A DNA stretch of 64,000 bases from Streptococcaceae bacterium ESL0729 (lineage in GTDB: Bacteria; Bacillota; Bacilli; Lactobacillales; Streptococcaceae), in the NCBI GenBank assembly GCA_029391995.1, contig CP113924.1, positions 589,001 to 653,000 on the forward strand. Reading direction: 5' to 3'. The position numbers and the translations under genes were made by a program. Positions 9,739 through 19,470 of the stretch are shown piece after piece; the first letter of the stretch is position 1; each line of letters begins with the position of its first letter. The notes below the pieces were generated by a model. The model saw only the letters and a list, made by a program, of their open reading frames with translations, ran no database searches and was not told the DNA's origin.

Positions 9739-10653
9739 ATGATTGAAAAGAGTAAGGTTGTTGAAAATCTAGCTGGAATAGACATAAGAATTGATGAAAA
9801 TTTAAGTAAGTATACCTTTACCAAGGTGGGCGGACCGGCAGACTTTCTTGTCTTCCCTAAAGATGAGGTTGAGCTTCAAAGAATCCTTGAATTTTCAGGA
9901 GAATATGAGCTTCCCTTCCTGGTTTTAGGTAATGCCAGTAATTTGATTGTCAGAGATGGCGGAATTAGAGGTTTTGTCATTCTACTCGAGAAGATGAATC
10001 AGGTTAAGATTGAAGGTTATGTCATTGAGGCTCAGGCTGGTGCCATTCTTACAGAAGTTACCAAGCTTGCCCTTGATCATTCCTTGACTGGTTTTGAGTT
10101 TGCCTGTGGTATTCCAGGAAGTATTGGCGGTGCGGTCTTTATGAATGCAGGTGCTTACGGGGGTGAGATTTCAAACATCCTAGCTTCATGTAAGGTCATG
10201 ACAAAAGATGGTCAAATTATAACCATTGCAGGGGAAGATATGAACTTTGCCTACCGTCATACTATCTTACAGGATAAGGATTACATCTGCCTGTCAGCCA
10301 AATTTAGCCTGACTGCTGGAGATCATGAGATTATTAGAGAAGAGATGCTTAGGTTGAATGGTTTACGTGAGGCCAAGCAGCCCCTTGAATATCCAAGTTG
10401 TGGCTCAGTCTTCAAGAGGCCACCTGGCTATTTTGCGGGTCAGCTGATTCAGGAAGCAGGGGTTCAGGGTCACAGGATTGGTGGCATTGAGGTTAGCCGT
10501 AAGCATGCAGGTTTTATGGTCAATGTGGCTTCAGGAACAGCACGTGACTATGAGGAACTCATTAAATATGTCCAAGAAAAGGTATATGAGACAAGTGGAG
10601 TAAGGCTTGAAACAGAAGTTCGAATCTTGGGCCAAAAAGAGATTGGCCAGTAA
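9739..10653 (+). CDS. murB: UDP-N-acetylenolpyruvoylglucosamine reductase
   Basis: MurB is the FAD enzyme that makes UDP-N-acetylmuramate for peptidoglycan. The 304-residue product is the shorter MurB type common in Firmicutes. FAD-binding features include [13 protein letters not shown] (about residues 56-68) and [20 protein letters not shown] (about 120-139). The catalytic serine segment is [11 protein letters not shown] (about 218-228). AGAGAGATGG lies before the ATG. murB heads the potABCD group with 23 bases between them, the common streptococcal and lactococcal arrangement. Confidence 0.96.
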   Translation: MIEKSKVVENLAGIDIRIDENLSKYTFTKVGGPADFLVFPKDEVELQRILEFSGEYELPFLVLGNASNLIVRDGGIRGFVILLEKMNQVKIEGYVIEAQAGAILTEVTKLALDHSLTGFEFACGIPGSIGGAVFMNAGAYGGEISNILASCKVMTKDGQIITIAGEDMNFAYRHTILQDKDYICLSAKFSLTAGDHEIIREEMLRLNGLREAKQPLEYPSCGSVFKRPPGYFAGQLIQEAGVQGHRIGGIEVSRKHAGFMVNVASGTARDYEELIKYVQEKVYETSGVRLETEVRILGQKEIGQ

Positions 10654-10676
10654 AATTATAGATTAGGAAGAAAAAA

Positions 10677-11840
10677 TTGACTAAAAATATTATTGAATTT
10701 AAAAATGTAAGTAAGGTTTTTGAGGATACAGGAACAGTCGTCTTAAAGGATATAAATTTTGAGCTTGAGGAAGGTAAATTCTACACCCTTCTTGGAGCTT
10801 CTGGAAGTGGTAAAACGACCATCTTGAATCTGATTGCAGGTTTTTTAGAGGCGACTAGTGGAGATATTCTTCTTGACGGTAAGAGAATTAATGATATTCC
10901 AACCAACAAGCGTGATGTCCATACAGTCTTTCAATCTTACGCTCTTTTCCCGGATAAAAATGTTTTTGATAATGTGGCCTTTCCTTTAAAAATCAGAAAA
11001 GTTGCCAAGGATGAGATTGAGCAAAGGGTTACCGAGGCCTTAAAAATGATGCGTCTGACTGGCTATGAAAAAAGAAGTATCCACAAGCTTTCTGGAGGAC
11101 AAAAGCAGAGGGTAGCCATTGCCCGGGCCATTATTAATGAGCCGCGTGTTATCCTACTTGACGAGCCCCTATCTGCCCTTGACTTAAAACTTAGGACTGA
11201 GATGCAGTATGAGCTAAGAACCCTACAACAGCGTCTTGGTATCACCTTTATCTTTGTTACCCATGACCAGGAAGAGGCCCTTGCCATGAGTGATTGGATT
11301 TTCATCATGAATGAAGGGGAGATTGTCCAGTCAGGTAGTCCTGTTGATATTTATGATGAGCCCATCAACCACTTTGTTGCGGACTTTATTGGAGAAAGTA
11401 ATATTGTTGAGGGTCGCATGCTTGAAGACTACCTGGTTGAGTTTAATGGGAAAAAATTCGAGGCAGTCGATGGTGGAATGAGGAAAAATGAGCCAGTTGA
11501 GATTGTTATCAGACCAGAAGACCTTCAGTTTACCCTACCTGATGAAGGTAAATTCAATGTCCGAGTTACAACTCAGGTCTTTATGGGTGTTCACTATAAG
11601 ATTATTGCAGTTGATGATTTAGGCAATGAATGGATGATTCATTCGAGAAGGAAGGCTATTGTTGGAGAGATTATCGGACTTGACTTCGAGCCAGAAGACC
11701 TTCACATCATGAGATTTAATGAAAGTGAAGAAGAGTTTGACGCTCGGATTGAAGAGTATGTTGAGGAAGATGAGTTCGATGAGGGAATTGTTGTAGGCCT
11801 TGAGGAAGAAGAAGGAGGCGATGATGAAGAAAACGAATAG
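10677..11840 (+). CDS. potA: Spermidine/putrescine ABC transporter ATPase PotA
   Basis: PotA drives polyamine uptake. The 387-residue product has Walker [10 protein letters not shown] (about residues 40-48), the LSGGQKQR signature (about 138), Walker [13 protein letters not shown] (about 159) and switch His in FVTHDQEEA. The C-terminal half is the TOBE-type regulatory domain, and it ends in a strongly acidic tail rich in Glu and Asp. The start is TTG with TTAGGAAG upstream. The last 17 bases overlap potB. Confidence 0.95.
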   Translation: MTKNIIEFKNVSKVFEDTGTVVLKDINFELEEGKFYTLLGASGSGKTTILNLIAGFLEATSGDILLDGKRINDIPTNKRDVHTVFQSYALFPDKNVFDNVAFPLKIRKVAKDEIEQRVTEALKMMRLTGYEKRSIHKLSGGQKQRVAIARAIINEPRVILLDEPLSALDLKLRTEMQYELRTLQQRLGITFIFVTHDQEEALAMSDWIFIMNEGEIVQSGSPVDIYDEPINHFVADFIGESNIVEGRMLEDYLVEFNGKKFEAVDGGMRKNEPVEIVIRPEDLQFTLPDEGKFNVRVTTQVFMGVHYKIIAVDDLGNEWMIHSRRKAIVGEIIGLDFEPEDLHIMRFNESEEEFDARIEEYVEEDEFDEGIVVGLEEEEGGDDEENE

Positions 11841-12621
11841 ACTCTTTGCTATTCCTTATTTCATGTGGATTCTTCTCTTTGTAATAGCACCCTTAATTTT
11901 GCTAGTTTATCAATCATTTTTTGATATCTCAGGCAAGCTAAGTCTTGATAACTATCGGACTTACTTTACAAGTGCAACCTACTTGCAGATGACCCTAAAC
12001 TCCGTACTTTATGCAGGGATTATAACCCTTGTAACCCTTGTAATCAGCTATCCGACAGCCTATATCCTAACAAGGCTTAAACACAAGCAACTTTGGCTTA
12101 TGCTGATTATTTTACCCACCTGGATTAATCTCCTTTTGAAGGCTTATTCCTTCATTGGGATTTTTGGAAAATATGGCTCAGTAAACTCTTTTCTTGAGTT
12201 TATAGGCATTGGGTCTCAACAGATTCTATTTACTGACTTTAGCTTTATCTTTGTTGCAGCCTACATTGAAATACCTTTTATGATTCTTCCAATTTTCAAT
12301 TCCTTGGAAGAAATCGACCATAATCTAATTGATGCAGCCTATGACCTTGGAGCAACAAGGTTTCAAACCTTTAAAAACGTTATCCTCCCCCTATCTGTTC
12401 CTGGAATTAAGGCAGGTTTTCAGGCGGTCTTCATTCCAAGCTTGAGTCTCTTCATGCTAACTCGTTTAATCGGAGGAAATAGGGTAATCACTCTGGGTAC
12501 AGCCATTGAACAAAACTTCCTGGTTACGCAAAACTGGGGCATGGGGGCTACGATCGGAATGGTCTTGATTGTTGCCATGCTTGTTATTGTTTATCTAACA
12601 CGCGACAAGGAGGTGCACTAG
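11824..12621 (+). CDS. potB: Spermidine/putrescine ABC transporter permease PotB
   Basis: PotB is one of two inner-membrane permeases of the polyamine importer and has about six helices. The EAA loop for contact with PotA appears as [14 protein letters not shown]...[11 protein letters not shown]. The start is taken as the second of two adjacent ATGs (11824), since GGAGG ends five bases before it. The first ATG (11821) leaves too short a gap. The product has 265 residues. The gene overlaps the potA end and stops one base before potC. Confidence 0.93.
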   Translation: MKKTNRLFAIPYFMWILLFVIAPLILLVYQSFFDISGKLSLDNYRTYFTSATYLQMTLNSVLYAGIITLVTLVISYPTAYILTRLKHKQLWLMLIILPTWINLLLKAYSFIGIFGKYGSVNSFLEFIGIGSQQILFTDFSFIFVAAYIEIPFMILPIFNSLEEIDHNLIDAAYDLGATRFQTFKNVILPLSVPGIKAGFQAVFIPSLSLFMLTRLIGGNRVITLGTAIEQNFLVTQNWGMGATIGMVLIVAMLVIVYLTRDKEVH

Positions 12622-12622
12622 G

Positions 12623-13393
12623 ATGAAGAAAATATCTAAGTTATATCTGGCCTTGGTCTATCTGATTCTCTACCTTCCAATCTTTTATTTGATTTTCTAT
12701 TCATTTAATGAGGCTGGAAATATGAATGCTTTCACAGGTTTTACCTGGGACTACTACCAGCAACTTTTTAGTGATACAAGGCTGTTACTAATTGTCCTTC
12801 AAACCTTCTTCCTGGCCTTCTTATCAGCCAGTCTGGCTACCTTTATTGGTCTCTTTGGAGCCCTTTATATCTACAATGTCAAGAAGAAAAGACAAAATTC
12901 CTTCCTGGGCTTAAATAATATCCTTTTGGTATCGCCAGATGTTATGATTGGAGCAAGCTTTTTAATCCTCTTTACCATGATTGGCTTTAAATTAGGTTTT
13001 ATTTCTGTCTTACTAAGTCATATCGCCTTCTCAATTCCGATTGTTGTTCTGATGATTTTACCAGGACTTAAGGATATGGATTATTCGACAGTTGATGCAG
13101 CTTTTGATCTGGGAGCAAGTCCGCTTCAGGCCTTGACTGAGGTAATTTTACCTTATTTGACGCCAAGTATTATTGCAGGCTTTTTCATGGCCTTTACCTA
13201 CTCGCTTGATGACTTTGCTGTTACCTTCTTCATTACAGGAAATGGCTTCTCGACCCTTTCTGTTGAAATCTATTCAAGAGCCCGTAGGGGTATAAGCCTT
13301 GAAATCAATGCTTTGAGTACCCTAGTTTTCCTATTTTCAGTTGTACTTGTTATAGGTTACTATTTCATCAGCAAGGAGAAGAAAGATGCGTGA
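12623..13393 (+). CDS. potC: Spermidine/putrescine ABC transporter permease PotC
   Basis: PotC pairs with PotB. The 256-residue product has about six helices and the permease EAA loop DAAFDLGASPLQAL...LPYLTPSIIAG. GGAGGTG lies before the ATG. In related genomes potD follows directly, but here the next gene, overlapping by eight bases, encodes a TPM-domain protein. Confidence 0.95.
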   Translation: MKKISKLYLALVYLILYLPIFYLIFYSFNEAGNMNAFTGFTWDYYQQLFSDTRLLLIVLQTFFLAFLSASLATFIGLFGALYIYNVKKKRQNSFLGLNNILLVSPDVMIGASFLILFTMIGFKLGFISVLLSHIAFSIPIVVLMILPGLKDMDYSTVDAAFDLGASPLQALTEVILPYLTPSIIAGFFMAFTYSLDDFAVTFFITGNGFSTLSVEIYSRARRGISLEINALSTLVFLFSVVLVIGYYFISKEKKDA

Positions 13394-14249
13394 TGTTACG
13401 CCCAGACGTTCATCCGCTTCAGGTAATAATCCCCATAAAAAAACTAGAACAATCCTTCTTTTGACCCTAGCCCTAATCGCTGTGACAGCTCTCTTTGGTT
13501 TATCTTACTTTAATTCCAAGGATTCTAGCAGTTCATCGATTGAAAAAATTGACTGGGTTGAAAATACCTATGTCTATGATCAGGCAGGTATATTTAAGGA
13601 ACAGACCAAAAGCCAGGTCAACCTCCAGCTGAAAAATCTGGAAGAGACAACTGGTGATCAAATTGATGTTGTAACAGTTGATAGTCTCAAGGGTTACTCA
13701 ATTGAGGACTATGCCAATGAGCTCTTCAATAAGTCAGGCTTTGGTCAAAAGGAAGATAGCAAGGCCCTTTTGCTTTTAATTGCAAAAGATGAAAATAGGG
13801 TTAGAATAGAAGTAGGTTACGGCCTAGAAGGTCAGATTAATGACGGAAAGGCCGGCCGCATTCTCGATCAATCCTTTGTCCCTTACAGGACTAAGGGAGA
13901 CTATGATGGTGCCTTGGAAAATACCGTTCTTGCCCTAATTTCGGCCCTCAAAGGCCAGGATGATTCAGCCAGTCAAGCTGGAAATTCCAGCCAAGCTTCA
14001 TCAACTGATGAAAGTGGGCCGAGTGGGAATAGGGGCTCTAATTTTTCAAGGGTATTTAAATTTTTATTCATAGTCCTGGTCATCATCTTGTTCCTTAAAT
14101 TTGGTGGTGGCTCAGGCGGTGGTTTCCTCTACATCCTACTTTCCCTTTTAGGTGGCGGTGGCGGTAGAGGATCTGGTTCAGGCGGTGGTGGTTTTACCGG
14201 CGGCGGATTTGGTGGTGGTAGTTCAGGTGGAGGCGGAGCCTCACGTTAG
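13386..14249 (+). CDS. TPM-domain membrane protein with glycine-rich tail
   Basis: The protein has one N-terminal membrane helix (about residues 22-42), an extracytoplasmic TPM domain (about 58-190, with the conserved stretches VEVGYGLEGQ-like RIEVGYGLEGQ and DGKAGRILD), a Ser-rich linker, a second hydrophobic stretch (about 220-258) and a C-terminal Gly/Ser-rich tail ending GGGGASR. TPM proteins of this layout (YgcG-like) often sit beside lemA, as here. Function is unknown; the domain has been tied to phosphatase activity in plants and to membrane or photosystem repair. It overlaps potC by eight bases and so is part of the pot operon. A paralogue lies at 28513-29754. Confidence 0.82.
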   Translation: MRDVTPRRSSASGNNPHKKTRTILLLTLALIAVTALFGLSYFNSKDSSSSSIEKIDWVENTYVYDQAGIFKEQTKSQVNLQLKNLEETTGDQIDVVTVDSLKGYSIEDYANELFNKSGFGQKEDSKALLLLIAKDENRVRIEVGYGLEGQINDGKAGRILDQSFVPYRTKGDYDGALENTVLALISALKGQDDSASQAGNSSQASSTDESGPSGNRGSNFSRVFKFLFIVLVIILFLKFGGGSGGGFLYILLSLLGGGGGRGSGSGGGGFTGGGFGGGSSGGGGASR

Positions 14250-14284
14250 GACTACCGAGTATTTAAAATAAAAAGGAGAATCTT

Positions 14285-14878
14285 ATGAAATTTAAAGGAC
14301 TTTTAGCTGGTCTTGGTGTTGTTTTACTTTTAGTTGTTGCCTTCTTTACCATGAGCAATTCAATGGTTCGTTCAGAAAATGAAGTTGAGGGTAAATACGC
14401 TGATATTGAAACCCAACTTCAAAGAAGGAATGATTTAATCCCTAACTTGGTTGAAGTGACAAAGGGTTATGCCAGCCATGAAGAAAAAATTTTTACAGAT
14501 ATTGCTAACGCTCGTTCAAAGATGATTCAAGCTGGAAATTCTGGTGATGTGAGCCAAATTTCAGATGCCAATGATCAACTTACAGGTGCCCTAAGTCGTC
14601 TTCTTGTCCTTCAAGAAAGTTACCCTGACCTAAAGGCCAGCCAACAATTTACCCAACTGGCAGATGAACTTGCTGGAACTGAAAATCGTATTGCTGTTGC
14701 CAGAAAGGACTATAATGACGCTGTTAAAAACTACAACAATGGGATTACAACCTTCCCACGAAGCATTGTAGCTAGCATGCGTGGTCTTCACAAGAAAGAA
14801 TACTTCAAGGCAAGTGAGTCAGCTAAAGAGGTTCCAAGTGTTAGCTTTGGAAGTACAGGAAGTAGCAGCTCAAACTAA
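14285..14878 (+). CDS. lemA: LemA family protein
   Basis: The 197-residue product has an N-terminal membrane anchor (about residues 5-22) followed by the LemA helical bundle. Conserved segments include QLQRRNDLIPNLVEV (about 45-59), KGYASHE and the C-terminal YNNGITTFP. AAAAGGAG precedes the ATG. LemA is commonly paired with TPM-domain proteins, and that pair is here embedded between potC and potD. Its biochemical role is not established. The C-terminus ends in a Ser-rich tail. Confidence 0.9.
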   Translation: MKFKGLLAGLGVVLLLVVAFFTMSNSMVRSENEVEGKYADIETQLQRRNDLIPNLVEVTKGYASHEEKIFTDIANARSKMIQAGNSGDVSQISDANDQLTGALSRLLVLQESYPDLKASQQFTQLADELAGTENRIAVARKDYNDAVKNYNNGITTFPRSIVASMRGLHKKEYFKASESAKEVPSVSFGSTGSSSSN

Positions 14879-14880
14879 AT

Positions 14881-15954
14881 ATGAAAAAATTACTATCGTT
14901 TTTTGGCGGAATATTAGCCATCATAATTATTTTAGCAGTGGTTTCAGCTGGGATTGAAAAAAAATCTGGTAAGGCCACAGCAGAAAATACCATGACCATT
15001 TACAACTGGGGGGATTACATTGACCCAGACCTTTTAAAGAAATTTGAAGAAGAGACTGGCTACAAGGTAAACTATGAAACCTTCGACAGTAATGAGGCCA
15101 TGTATACAAAGATTCAACAGGGGGGAACCTCTTATGATATCGCTATTCCCAGTGAATATATGATTGAAAAACTGATTGATGAAAGTCTGATTGAAAAACT
15201 TGATAAATCAAAGATCAAGGGACTGGCTAATATCGATCAAAAGTTTTTGAATCTACCATTTGATCCAGGAAATACCTACTCAATCCCCTACTTTTGGGGA
15301 ACTGTCGGTATCGTCTATAATGACGCCTTGGTTAAGGAAGCACCAAGCAGTTGGAATGACCTTTGGTCAAGTGATTACAAGGACAATCTCATGCTTGTTG
15401 ACGGGGCCCGTGAAATCATTGGAATGGCCTTAAATGCCCAAGGGGACAGCCTTAACTCGACAGACATGACCCAGATTGATCAAGCAACCAAGCACTTAGA
15501 AGAACTTACGCCAAACGTTAAGGCCATTGTTGCTGACGAGATTAAGCAATACATGATTGGCGAAGAAGCCATGGCTGCCGTGACCTTCAGTGGGGAAGCA
15601 GTCGAGATGATTGGTGAAAACGAAAACCTCCACTATGTGGTACCTCAGGAAGGAAGTAACCTGTGGTTTGACAACATGGTAATTCCTAAAACTTCGGCCA
15701 ATAAAAAAGCAGCTTATGACTTCTTAAACTTTATGTTGCGTCCTGAAAATGCAGCTCAAAATGCTGAATATGTAGGGTATGCCACTCCAAATAGTCCAGC
15801 CAAGGACTTACTACCAGATGAGATTAAAAATGACAAGCAATTTTACCTTGATGACCAAACAATGAGTCATCTGGAAGTCTATAAGGATCTGGGTAAAAAA
15901 TGGTTGGGAATTTATAATGATAAATTCCTCCAATTCAAGATGTATAGAAAGTAA
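14881..15954 (+). CDS. potD: Spermidine/putrescine-binding protein PotD
   Basis: PotD captures polyamines outside the cell for PotABC. The 357-residue product has an N-terminal hydrophobic anchor (residues 5-24) without a lipobox cysteine, as in other streptococcal PotD proteins. It contains the typical start of the mature domain, IYNWGDYIDPDLL, then SYDIAIPSEYMI and SIPYFWGTVGIVYN. The ATG comes two bases after the lemA stop and no clear Shine-Dalgarno is visible, so translation probably depends on coupling to lemA. A terminator ends the operon. Confidence 0.95.
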   Translation: MKKLLSFFGGILAIIIILAVVSAGIEKKSGKATAENTMTIYNWGDYIDPDLLKKFEEETGYKVNYETFDSNEAMYTKIQQGGTSYDIAIPSEYMIEKLIDESLIEKLDKSKIKGLANIDQKFLNLPFDPGNTYSIPYFWGTVGIVYNDALVKEAPSSWNDLWSSDYKDNLMLVDGAREIIGMALNAQGDSLNSTDMTQIDQATKHLEELTPNVKAIVADEIKQYMIGEEAMAAVTFSGEAVEMIGENENLHYVVPQEGSNLWFDNMVIPKTSANKKAAYDFLNFMLRPENAAQNAEYVGYATPNSPAKDLLPDEIKNDKQFYLDDQTMSHLEVYKDLGKKWLGIYNDKFLQFKMYRK

Positions 15955-15988
15955 GCCGTTAAAGCTTAAATCTAGCTTCTTCTTAAGA

Positions 15989-16019
15989 CTGGATTTCCCT
16001 AAGGGAGATTCAGTTTTTT
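15989..16019 (+). terminator. pot operon terminator
   Basis: CTGGATTTCCC and GGGAGATTCAG pair with G-U wobbles and are followed by six T bases. Confidence 0.85.
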
Positions 16020-16048
16020 AATATCCTAAGATTAGGCTGACTTTAATT

Positions 16049-16077
16049 TTGACACTAATCTGTAATTAGTTTATTCT
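16049..16077 (+). promoter_or_regulatory. Promoter of the DUF308 gene
   Basis: A perfect -35 TTGACA (16049-16054), a 17-base spacer and -10 TATTCT (16072-16077). The leader contains a CAGAT/ATCTG dyad (16086-16103), which overlaps a weak CodY-box-like stretch. Confidence 0.65.
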
Positions 16078-16127
16078 AAAGACATCAGATTGTTGAATAT
16101 CTGAAAAATTATTAAAGGAGTTGTGCT

Positions 16128-16652
16128 ATGTTTAAAAGTGAAAAAATTGGGCTTATCATTGCAGGTATTGTCTTTTTAATTTTAGGGTTCTTAACTCTTG
16201 GACATCCTGAGCATACATTTGTTGCAATTATTTTTCTAGTTGGTATCTTAAATGTTATCAATGCCTTGGTTTCAATTTATATCGCCTACAATACGGCCTC
16301 AAAAGAAGTGCGTGGCCGGGAAATCCTAAATGCCTTTTTAAGTGGTATTGTGGGGTTGATCTTCCTATTTTCTAAGGAAACAGGAGCTGATACCATTGCT
16401 ATCATGTTTGCCTTCTGGATTATCTTTATTTCAATTTCAAATATGACCTTGGCCTTTTCAGGACTTGGTATTGGCGGTTTCACCCGCATTCTTTATGTCC
16501 TAATCGGAATCTTTGGTCTTTATGCTGGTGTGGGTCTCTTACTTAACTGGGGTGTTTCAGCAGTATCATTCATCTGGTTTGTTGGTTTCTTCCTGATTGC
16601 TCAAGGAGTTGCCTCAGTTGTTAGTGCCTTTTTACTTCCAAGTGACAACTAA
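16128..16652 (+). CDS. DUF308 (HdeD-like) membrane protein
   Basis: The 174-residue protein consists almost wholly of six membrane helices in three helix pairs, the layout of the DUF308/HdeD family. In enterobacteria HdeD is linked to acid resistance; in Firmicutes the role is unknown. Repeated hydrophobic units such as [12 protein letters not shown] and [14 protein letters not shown] support the call. AAAGGAG precedes the ATG. It is a single-gene unit with its own promoter and terminator. Stress control is plausible but unproven. Confidence 0.75.
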   Translation: MFKSEKIGLIIAGIVFLILGFLTLGHPEHTFVAIIFLVGILNVINALVSIYIAYNTASKEVRGREILNAFLSGIVGLIFLFSKETGADTIAIMFAFWIIFISISNMTLAFSGLGIGGFTRILYVLIGIFGLYAGVGLLLNWGVSAVSFIWFVGFFLIAQGVASVVSAFLLPSDN

Positions 16653-16670
16653 TAGATTTTTAACTAAATC

Positions 16671-16702
16671 AAAGATATGTAGTCCTGCTACATGTCTTTT
16701 TT
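16671..16702 (+). terminator. Terminator of the DUF308 gene
   Basis: AAGATATGTAG pairs with CTACATGTCTT around TCCTG and is followed by T bases. Confidence 0.8.
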
Positions 16703-16761
16703 GTATGGAGGCTTTTTCAAGGGCCAGTGATGTGACTTTTAAAGAGATTCTTCCTTTTTTT

Positions 16762-16770
16762 TGCTATAAT
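16762..16770 (+). promoter_or_regulatory. Extended -10 promoter of truA (leaderless)
   Basis: TGCTATAAT ends six bases before the truA ATG, so transcription should begin at or within a base or two of the start codon. No good -35 and no Shine-Dalgarno are present. Confidence 0.65.
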
Positions 16771-16776
16771 AGAAAA

Positions 16777-17529
16777 ATGACTAGATATAAGACGATAATT
16801 TCCTACGATGGAACAAATTTTTCAGGTTTTCAACTTCAAAGCAAGCAAGAAGTCAGAAGCATTCAGGGGGAGCTTGAAAGGGTACTTAAGAAAATAAATT
16901 CAGGGCACACGGTTACGGTCTATGGTAGTGGTCGGACTGATGCTGGAGTTCATGCCCTAGCTCAGGTTATTCACTTTGACCTACCTGGCAGACGTGACCC
17001 TGAAAAAATTCGCTTTGCCCTTGATACCCAAGGCCCAGACGATATTTCGGTGCTTTCAGTTGAGGAGGTCGATGAAGACTTTCATGCCAGATACAACAAG
17101 CACGAAAAGACCTATGAATACCTGGTCGATACGGCAAAAGCGAGAAATCCCTTCAAAAGGGACTTCATGGCTCATTTTCGCTACCCACTCGACCTTGAAC
17201 GGATGGAGGAGGCTGCTTCTTACCTTGTGGGGGAACATGATTTTACAGGCTTTACGGCCAGTGGTAGCAGTGTGGAAGATAAGGTTAGGATTATTAGCCA
17301 GGCAGATGTTTCAAGGGTTGATTCGGAGACAATCAAGTTTACCTTTTCAGCCAATGGTTTTTTATACAAGCAAATAAGAAATATGGTCGGAACCTTACTT
17401 AAGATTGGTAATGGCCGCATGGATCCCTTGCAGGTTAAGAAAATTTTGCAGTCAAAGGATCGTAATCTGGCAGGACCTACAGCTGCTCCTGAAGGCTTAT
17501 ATTTAAAGGAAGTCAGGTACATTAAATAA
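16777..17529 (+). CDS. truA: tRNA pseudouridine synthase A
   Basis: TruA converts uridines 38-40 of the tRNA anticodon arm to pseudouridine. The 250-residue product has the usual length. The catalytic aspartate motif [11 protein letters not shown] (about residues 49-59) is intact, as is the C-terminal [14 protein letters not shown] segment. The reading frame is open 180 bases further upstream, but the conserved start [18 protein letters not shown] follows the ATG at 16777. That ATG has a -10 box only six bases before it, so the mRNA is probably leaderless. It heads truA - vitamin kinase - ECF S component - UPF0340. Confidence 0.95.
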   Translation: MTRYKTIISYDGTNFSGFQLQSKQEVRSIQGELERVLKKINSGHTVTVYGSGRTDAGVHALAQVIHFDLPGRRDPEKIRFALDTQGPDDISVLSVEEVDEDFHARYNKHEKTYEYLVDTAKARNPFKRDFMAHFRYPLDLERMEEAASYLVGEHDFTGFTASGSSVEDKVRIISQADVSRVDSETIKFTFSANGFLYKQIRNMVGTLLKIGNGRMDPLQVKKILQSKDRNLAGPTAAPEGLYLKEVRYIK

Positions 17530-17542
17530 AGAAGGAGGGTTT

Positions 17543-18316
17543 ATGGAAAGTAGGAAGGTTTTAACCATAGCAGGTAGTGATATCCTAAGTGGGGGAGGCG
17601 TGCAGGTTGATCTTGCGACAATGAAGGACCACAAGGTATTTTCTTTTATGGCTCTAACAAGCCTTGTCACGCTTAATGATGGTAGTTTACAGATAGGAAG
17701 TGTGGATAAAAATCTATTTGCTAGCCAGCTAGAAAGCCTAAGACATGTCCAGCTTGATGCAATAAAGACAGGTCTTCTGCCTAACAGGGAGCTTCTTGAT
17801 CTAACTGTTGACTTTTTGAACTTTAAGAGCCAAGAGGGGACTAAGATCGTTGTTGATCCAGTCCTAGTTTTTAAGGAAAATGATGACCAGGAGGTGGTTA
17901 CCTTGGCTGAACAGATGGCTAAAAGACTCCTTCCCCTGGCTGACATTATAAGTCCAAATCTTTTGGAGGCAGAACTTTTAGCCCAGATGGAGATTAAGAG
18001 TCCAGCTCATATGGTTGAAGCTGCTAAGCGGCTTCATGCTCTCGGTGCTAAAAATGTGGTCATCAAGGGTGGGACTAGGCTTTTTGATAGGAGGGCCTGC
18101 GACCTCTTTTATGATGGTCAAAATTTTTTCTTCCTCGAAAAAGATATGGTCGAAGCTAATAATACGGGTGCAGGTTGTGCTTTATCGTCAAGTATAGCTG
18201 CAAATCTAGCCCTTGGAAAAAATAATCTTCTTGCTGTAAAAGATGCCAAGGATTATGTTTACCAGGCAATAAAAAATTCAAATGAATACGGGGTAATTGG
18301 AAATCATGAACATTAA
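17543..18316 (+). CDS. PfkB/ThiD-family pyridoxine or hydroxymethylpyrimidine kinase
   Basis: The 257-residue product is a ribokinase-fold vitamin kinase. It has the N-terminal LTIAGSDILSGGGVQVDL motif, where the more usual ThiD sequence has SGGAGIQAD, and the C-terminal anion-hole motif NNTGAGCALSSSIAANLA (about residues 210-227). GAAGGAGG precedes the ATG. The neighbour overlapping its end is an ECF-type membrane component. In streptococci this pairing has been read as pyridoxine salvage (PdxK with PdxU), so pyridoxine, pyridoxal or hydroxymethylpyrimidine are the candidate substrates. Sequence alone does not separate them. Confidence 0.82.
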   Translation: MESRKVLTIAGSDILSGGGVQVDLATMKDHKVFSFMALTSLVTLNDGSLQIGSVDKNLFASQLESLRHVQLDAIKTGLLPNRELLDLTVDFLNFKSQEGTKIVVDPVLVFKENDDQEVVTLAEQMAKRLLPLADIISPNLLEAELLAQMEIKSPAHMVEAAKRLHALGAKNVVIKGGTRLFDRRACDLFYDGQNFFFLEKDMVEANNTGAGCALSSSIAANLALGKNNLLAVKDAKDYVYQAIKNSNEYGVIGNHEH

Positions 18317-18773
18317 AAAAATAACCTTTATGGCCATCTATATAGCCATACTAGTAGTAATATCACGCCTTTTACTAATTCCTTTACCAGCTTCAAGCGG
18401 TTTTATTACCCTCCTTGATGCAGGAATCTTCCTGGCAGCTCTAAGGATGTCCTCAAGGACTGATGTCTTTTTAATCGGAGGGCTTGCGGCCTTCTCCCTT
18501 GACCTTTTAGCGGGCTATCCCCAGTGGATGATTTTCTCCCTCTTAATTCACGGCTTTCAAGGGTTCATAGCCGCTTATAAACCCTACAAGATAAGCTTTG
18601 TTCTAGCGTCAGCCTTCATGGTTCTTGGCTACTTCTTGGCTACAACTTTTATTTATAATGTGCCTTCTGCCCTGGCTGGTATTCCAACTAATATCGTACA
18701 GAACCTAGCAGGAATTGTGGGGGCTCTTGCTCTAAATAAAGTAATCGACAAGGTAGGTATCAAATGGATTTAA
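18306..18773 (+). CDS. ECF transporter S component, probable vitamin B6 or thiamine precursor
   Basis: The product has about 155 residues with five to six membrane helices and the substrate-binding-subunit look of ECF transporters ([20 protein letters not shown] at the first helix). The ATG at 18306 gives an 11-base overlap with the kinase gene; a TTG at 18297 is an alternative start and neither has a strong ribosome binding site. No ECF ATPase or T component is nearby, so it probably uses the shared module encoded elsewhere. The substrate is inferred from the kinase neighbour. Confidence 0.78.
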   Translation: MNIKKITFMAIYIAILVVISRLLLIPLPASSGFITLLDAGIFLAALRMSSRTDVFLIGGLAAFSLDLLAGYPQWMIFSLLIHGFQGFIAAYKPYKISFVLASAFMVLGYFLATTFIYNVPSALAGIPTNIVQNLAGIVGALALNKVIDKVGIKWI

Positions 18774-19309
18774 ATAAACTTGCAGCTGAAACCAGGCTAA
18801 TAATTAAAGACGTAATTGAAAAATCGGCCATCAAGGAAGGACAACTGTTCATCCTTGGCCTTTCCTCAAGTGAGGTTAAGGGAGGCCAAATCGGCAAGGA
18901 CTCAAGCCAGGAAATCGGCCAGGTCATTGTCTCAGTAATCTATGAAGAACTAAGCTTACGGGGGATTTTCTTGGGTGTTCAGGCCTGTGAGCACTTAAAT
19001 AGGGCCATCCTCCTAGAGGAAGAAGTAGCCCTCAAAAATAATTTTGAAATTGTCTCAGTCCTTCCAAGTCTTCATGCAGGAGGTAGTGGTCAACTTGCGG
19101 CCTATGAGCTTTTTAGGCATCCTGTTGAAGTCGAGCACGTTCAGGCCTTTGCAGGCCTTGATATTGGTGATACAAGCATTGGCATGCACATAAGGCATGT
19201 GCAAATCCCCATCAGACCTCTTTTAAAGGAGCTTGGCTTTGCCCATGTTACAGCCCTTACCAGTAGACCTAAATTAATTGGTGGCCAAAGGGCCATTTAC
19301 CCCCTATAA
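18764..19309 (+). CDS. UPF0340 (TIGR01440) family protein
   Basis: The 181-residue protein belongs to the conserved UPF0340/YwlG family of unknown biochemical role. Recognisable parts are the N-terminal [22 protein letters not shown] (about residues 73-80), [12 protein letters not shown] and the C-terminal [14 protein letters not shown] with [12 protein letters not shown]. It overlaps the S component by ten bases and closes the operon. The conserved Cys-Glu-His suggests an enzymatic or metal site, but no reaction can be assigned. Confidence 0.85.
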   Translation: MDLNKLAAETRLIIKDVIEKSAIKEGQLFILGLSSSEVKGGQIGKDSSQEIGQVIVSVIYEELSLRGIFLGVQACEHLNRAILLEEEVALKNNFEIVSVLPSLHAGGSGQLAAYELFRHPVEVEHVQAFAGLDIGDTSIGMHIRHVQIPIRPLLKELGFAHVTALTSRPKLIGGQRAIYPL

Positions 19310-19329
19310 AGGTAAATAAGCCTCTTTTT
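19290..19329 (+). terminator. Terminator overlapping the end of the UPF0340 gene
   Basis: ATTTACC (19295-19301) pairs with GGTAAAT (19311-19317), extended by GGC/GCC across a mismatch, and is followed by TCTTTTT. The stop codon lies in the loop. Confidence 0.7.
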
Positions 19330-19470
19330 CCTTGGACTAAGCTCATTTTTGTAATCGTTATCACAATTTGATAAACTTAAATCATTGATAGTTATTTATG
19401 AGGTTTTTTAAACAAATCGTAACTATAAAGATAAGCAGTAGGATAATGAGAAAGCTAGAGGAAGAAGAAA

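Noticed and set aside
19337-19380. Fur-type box before the lipoprotein gene at 19471
   Set aside because: Only a loose resemblance (ATCGTTATCAC); it overlaps a plausible sigma-A promoter and is too weak to claim.
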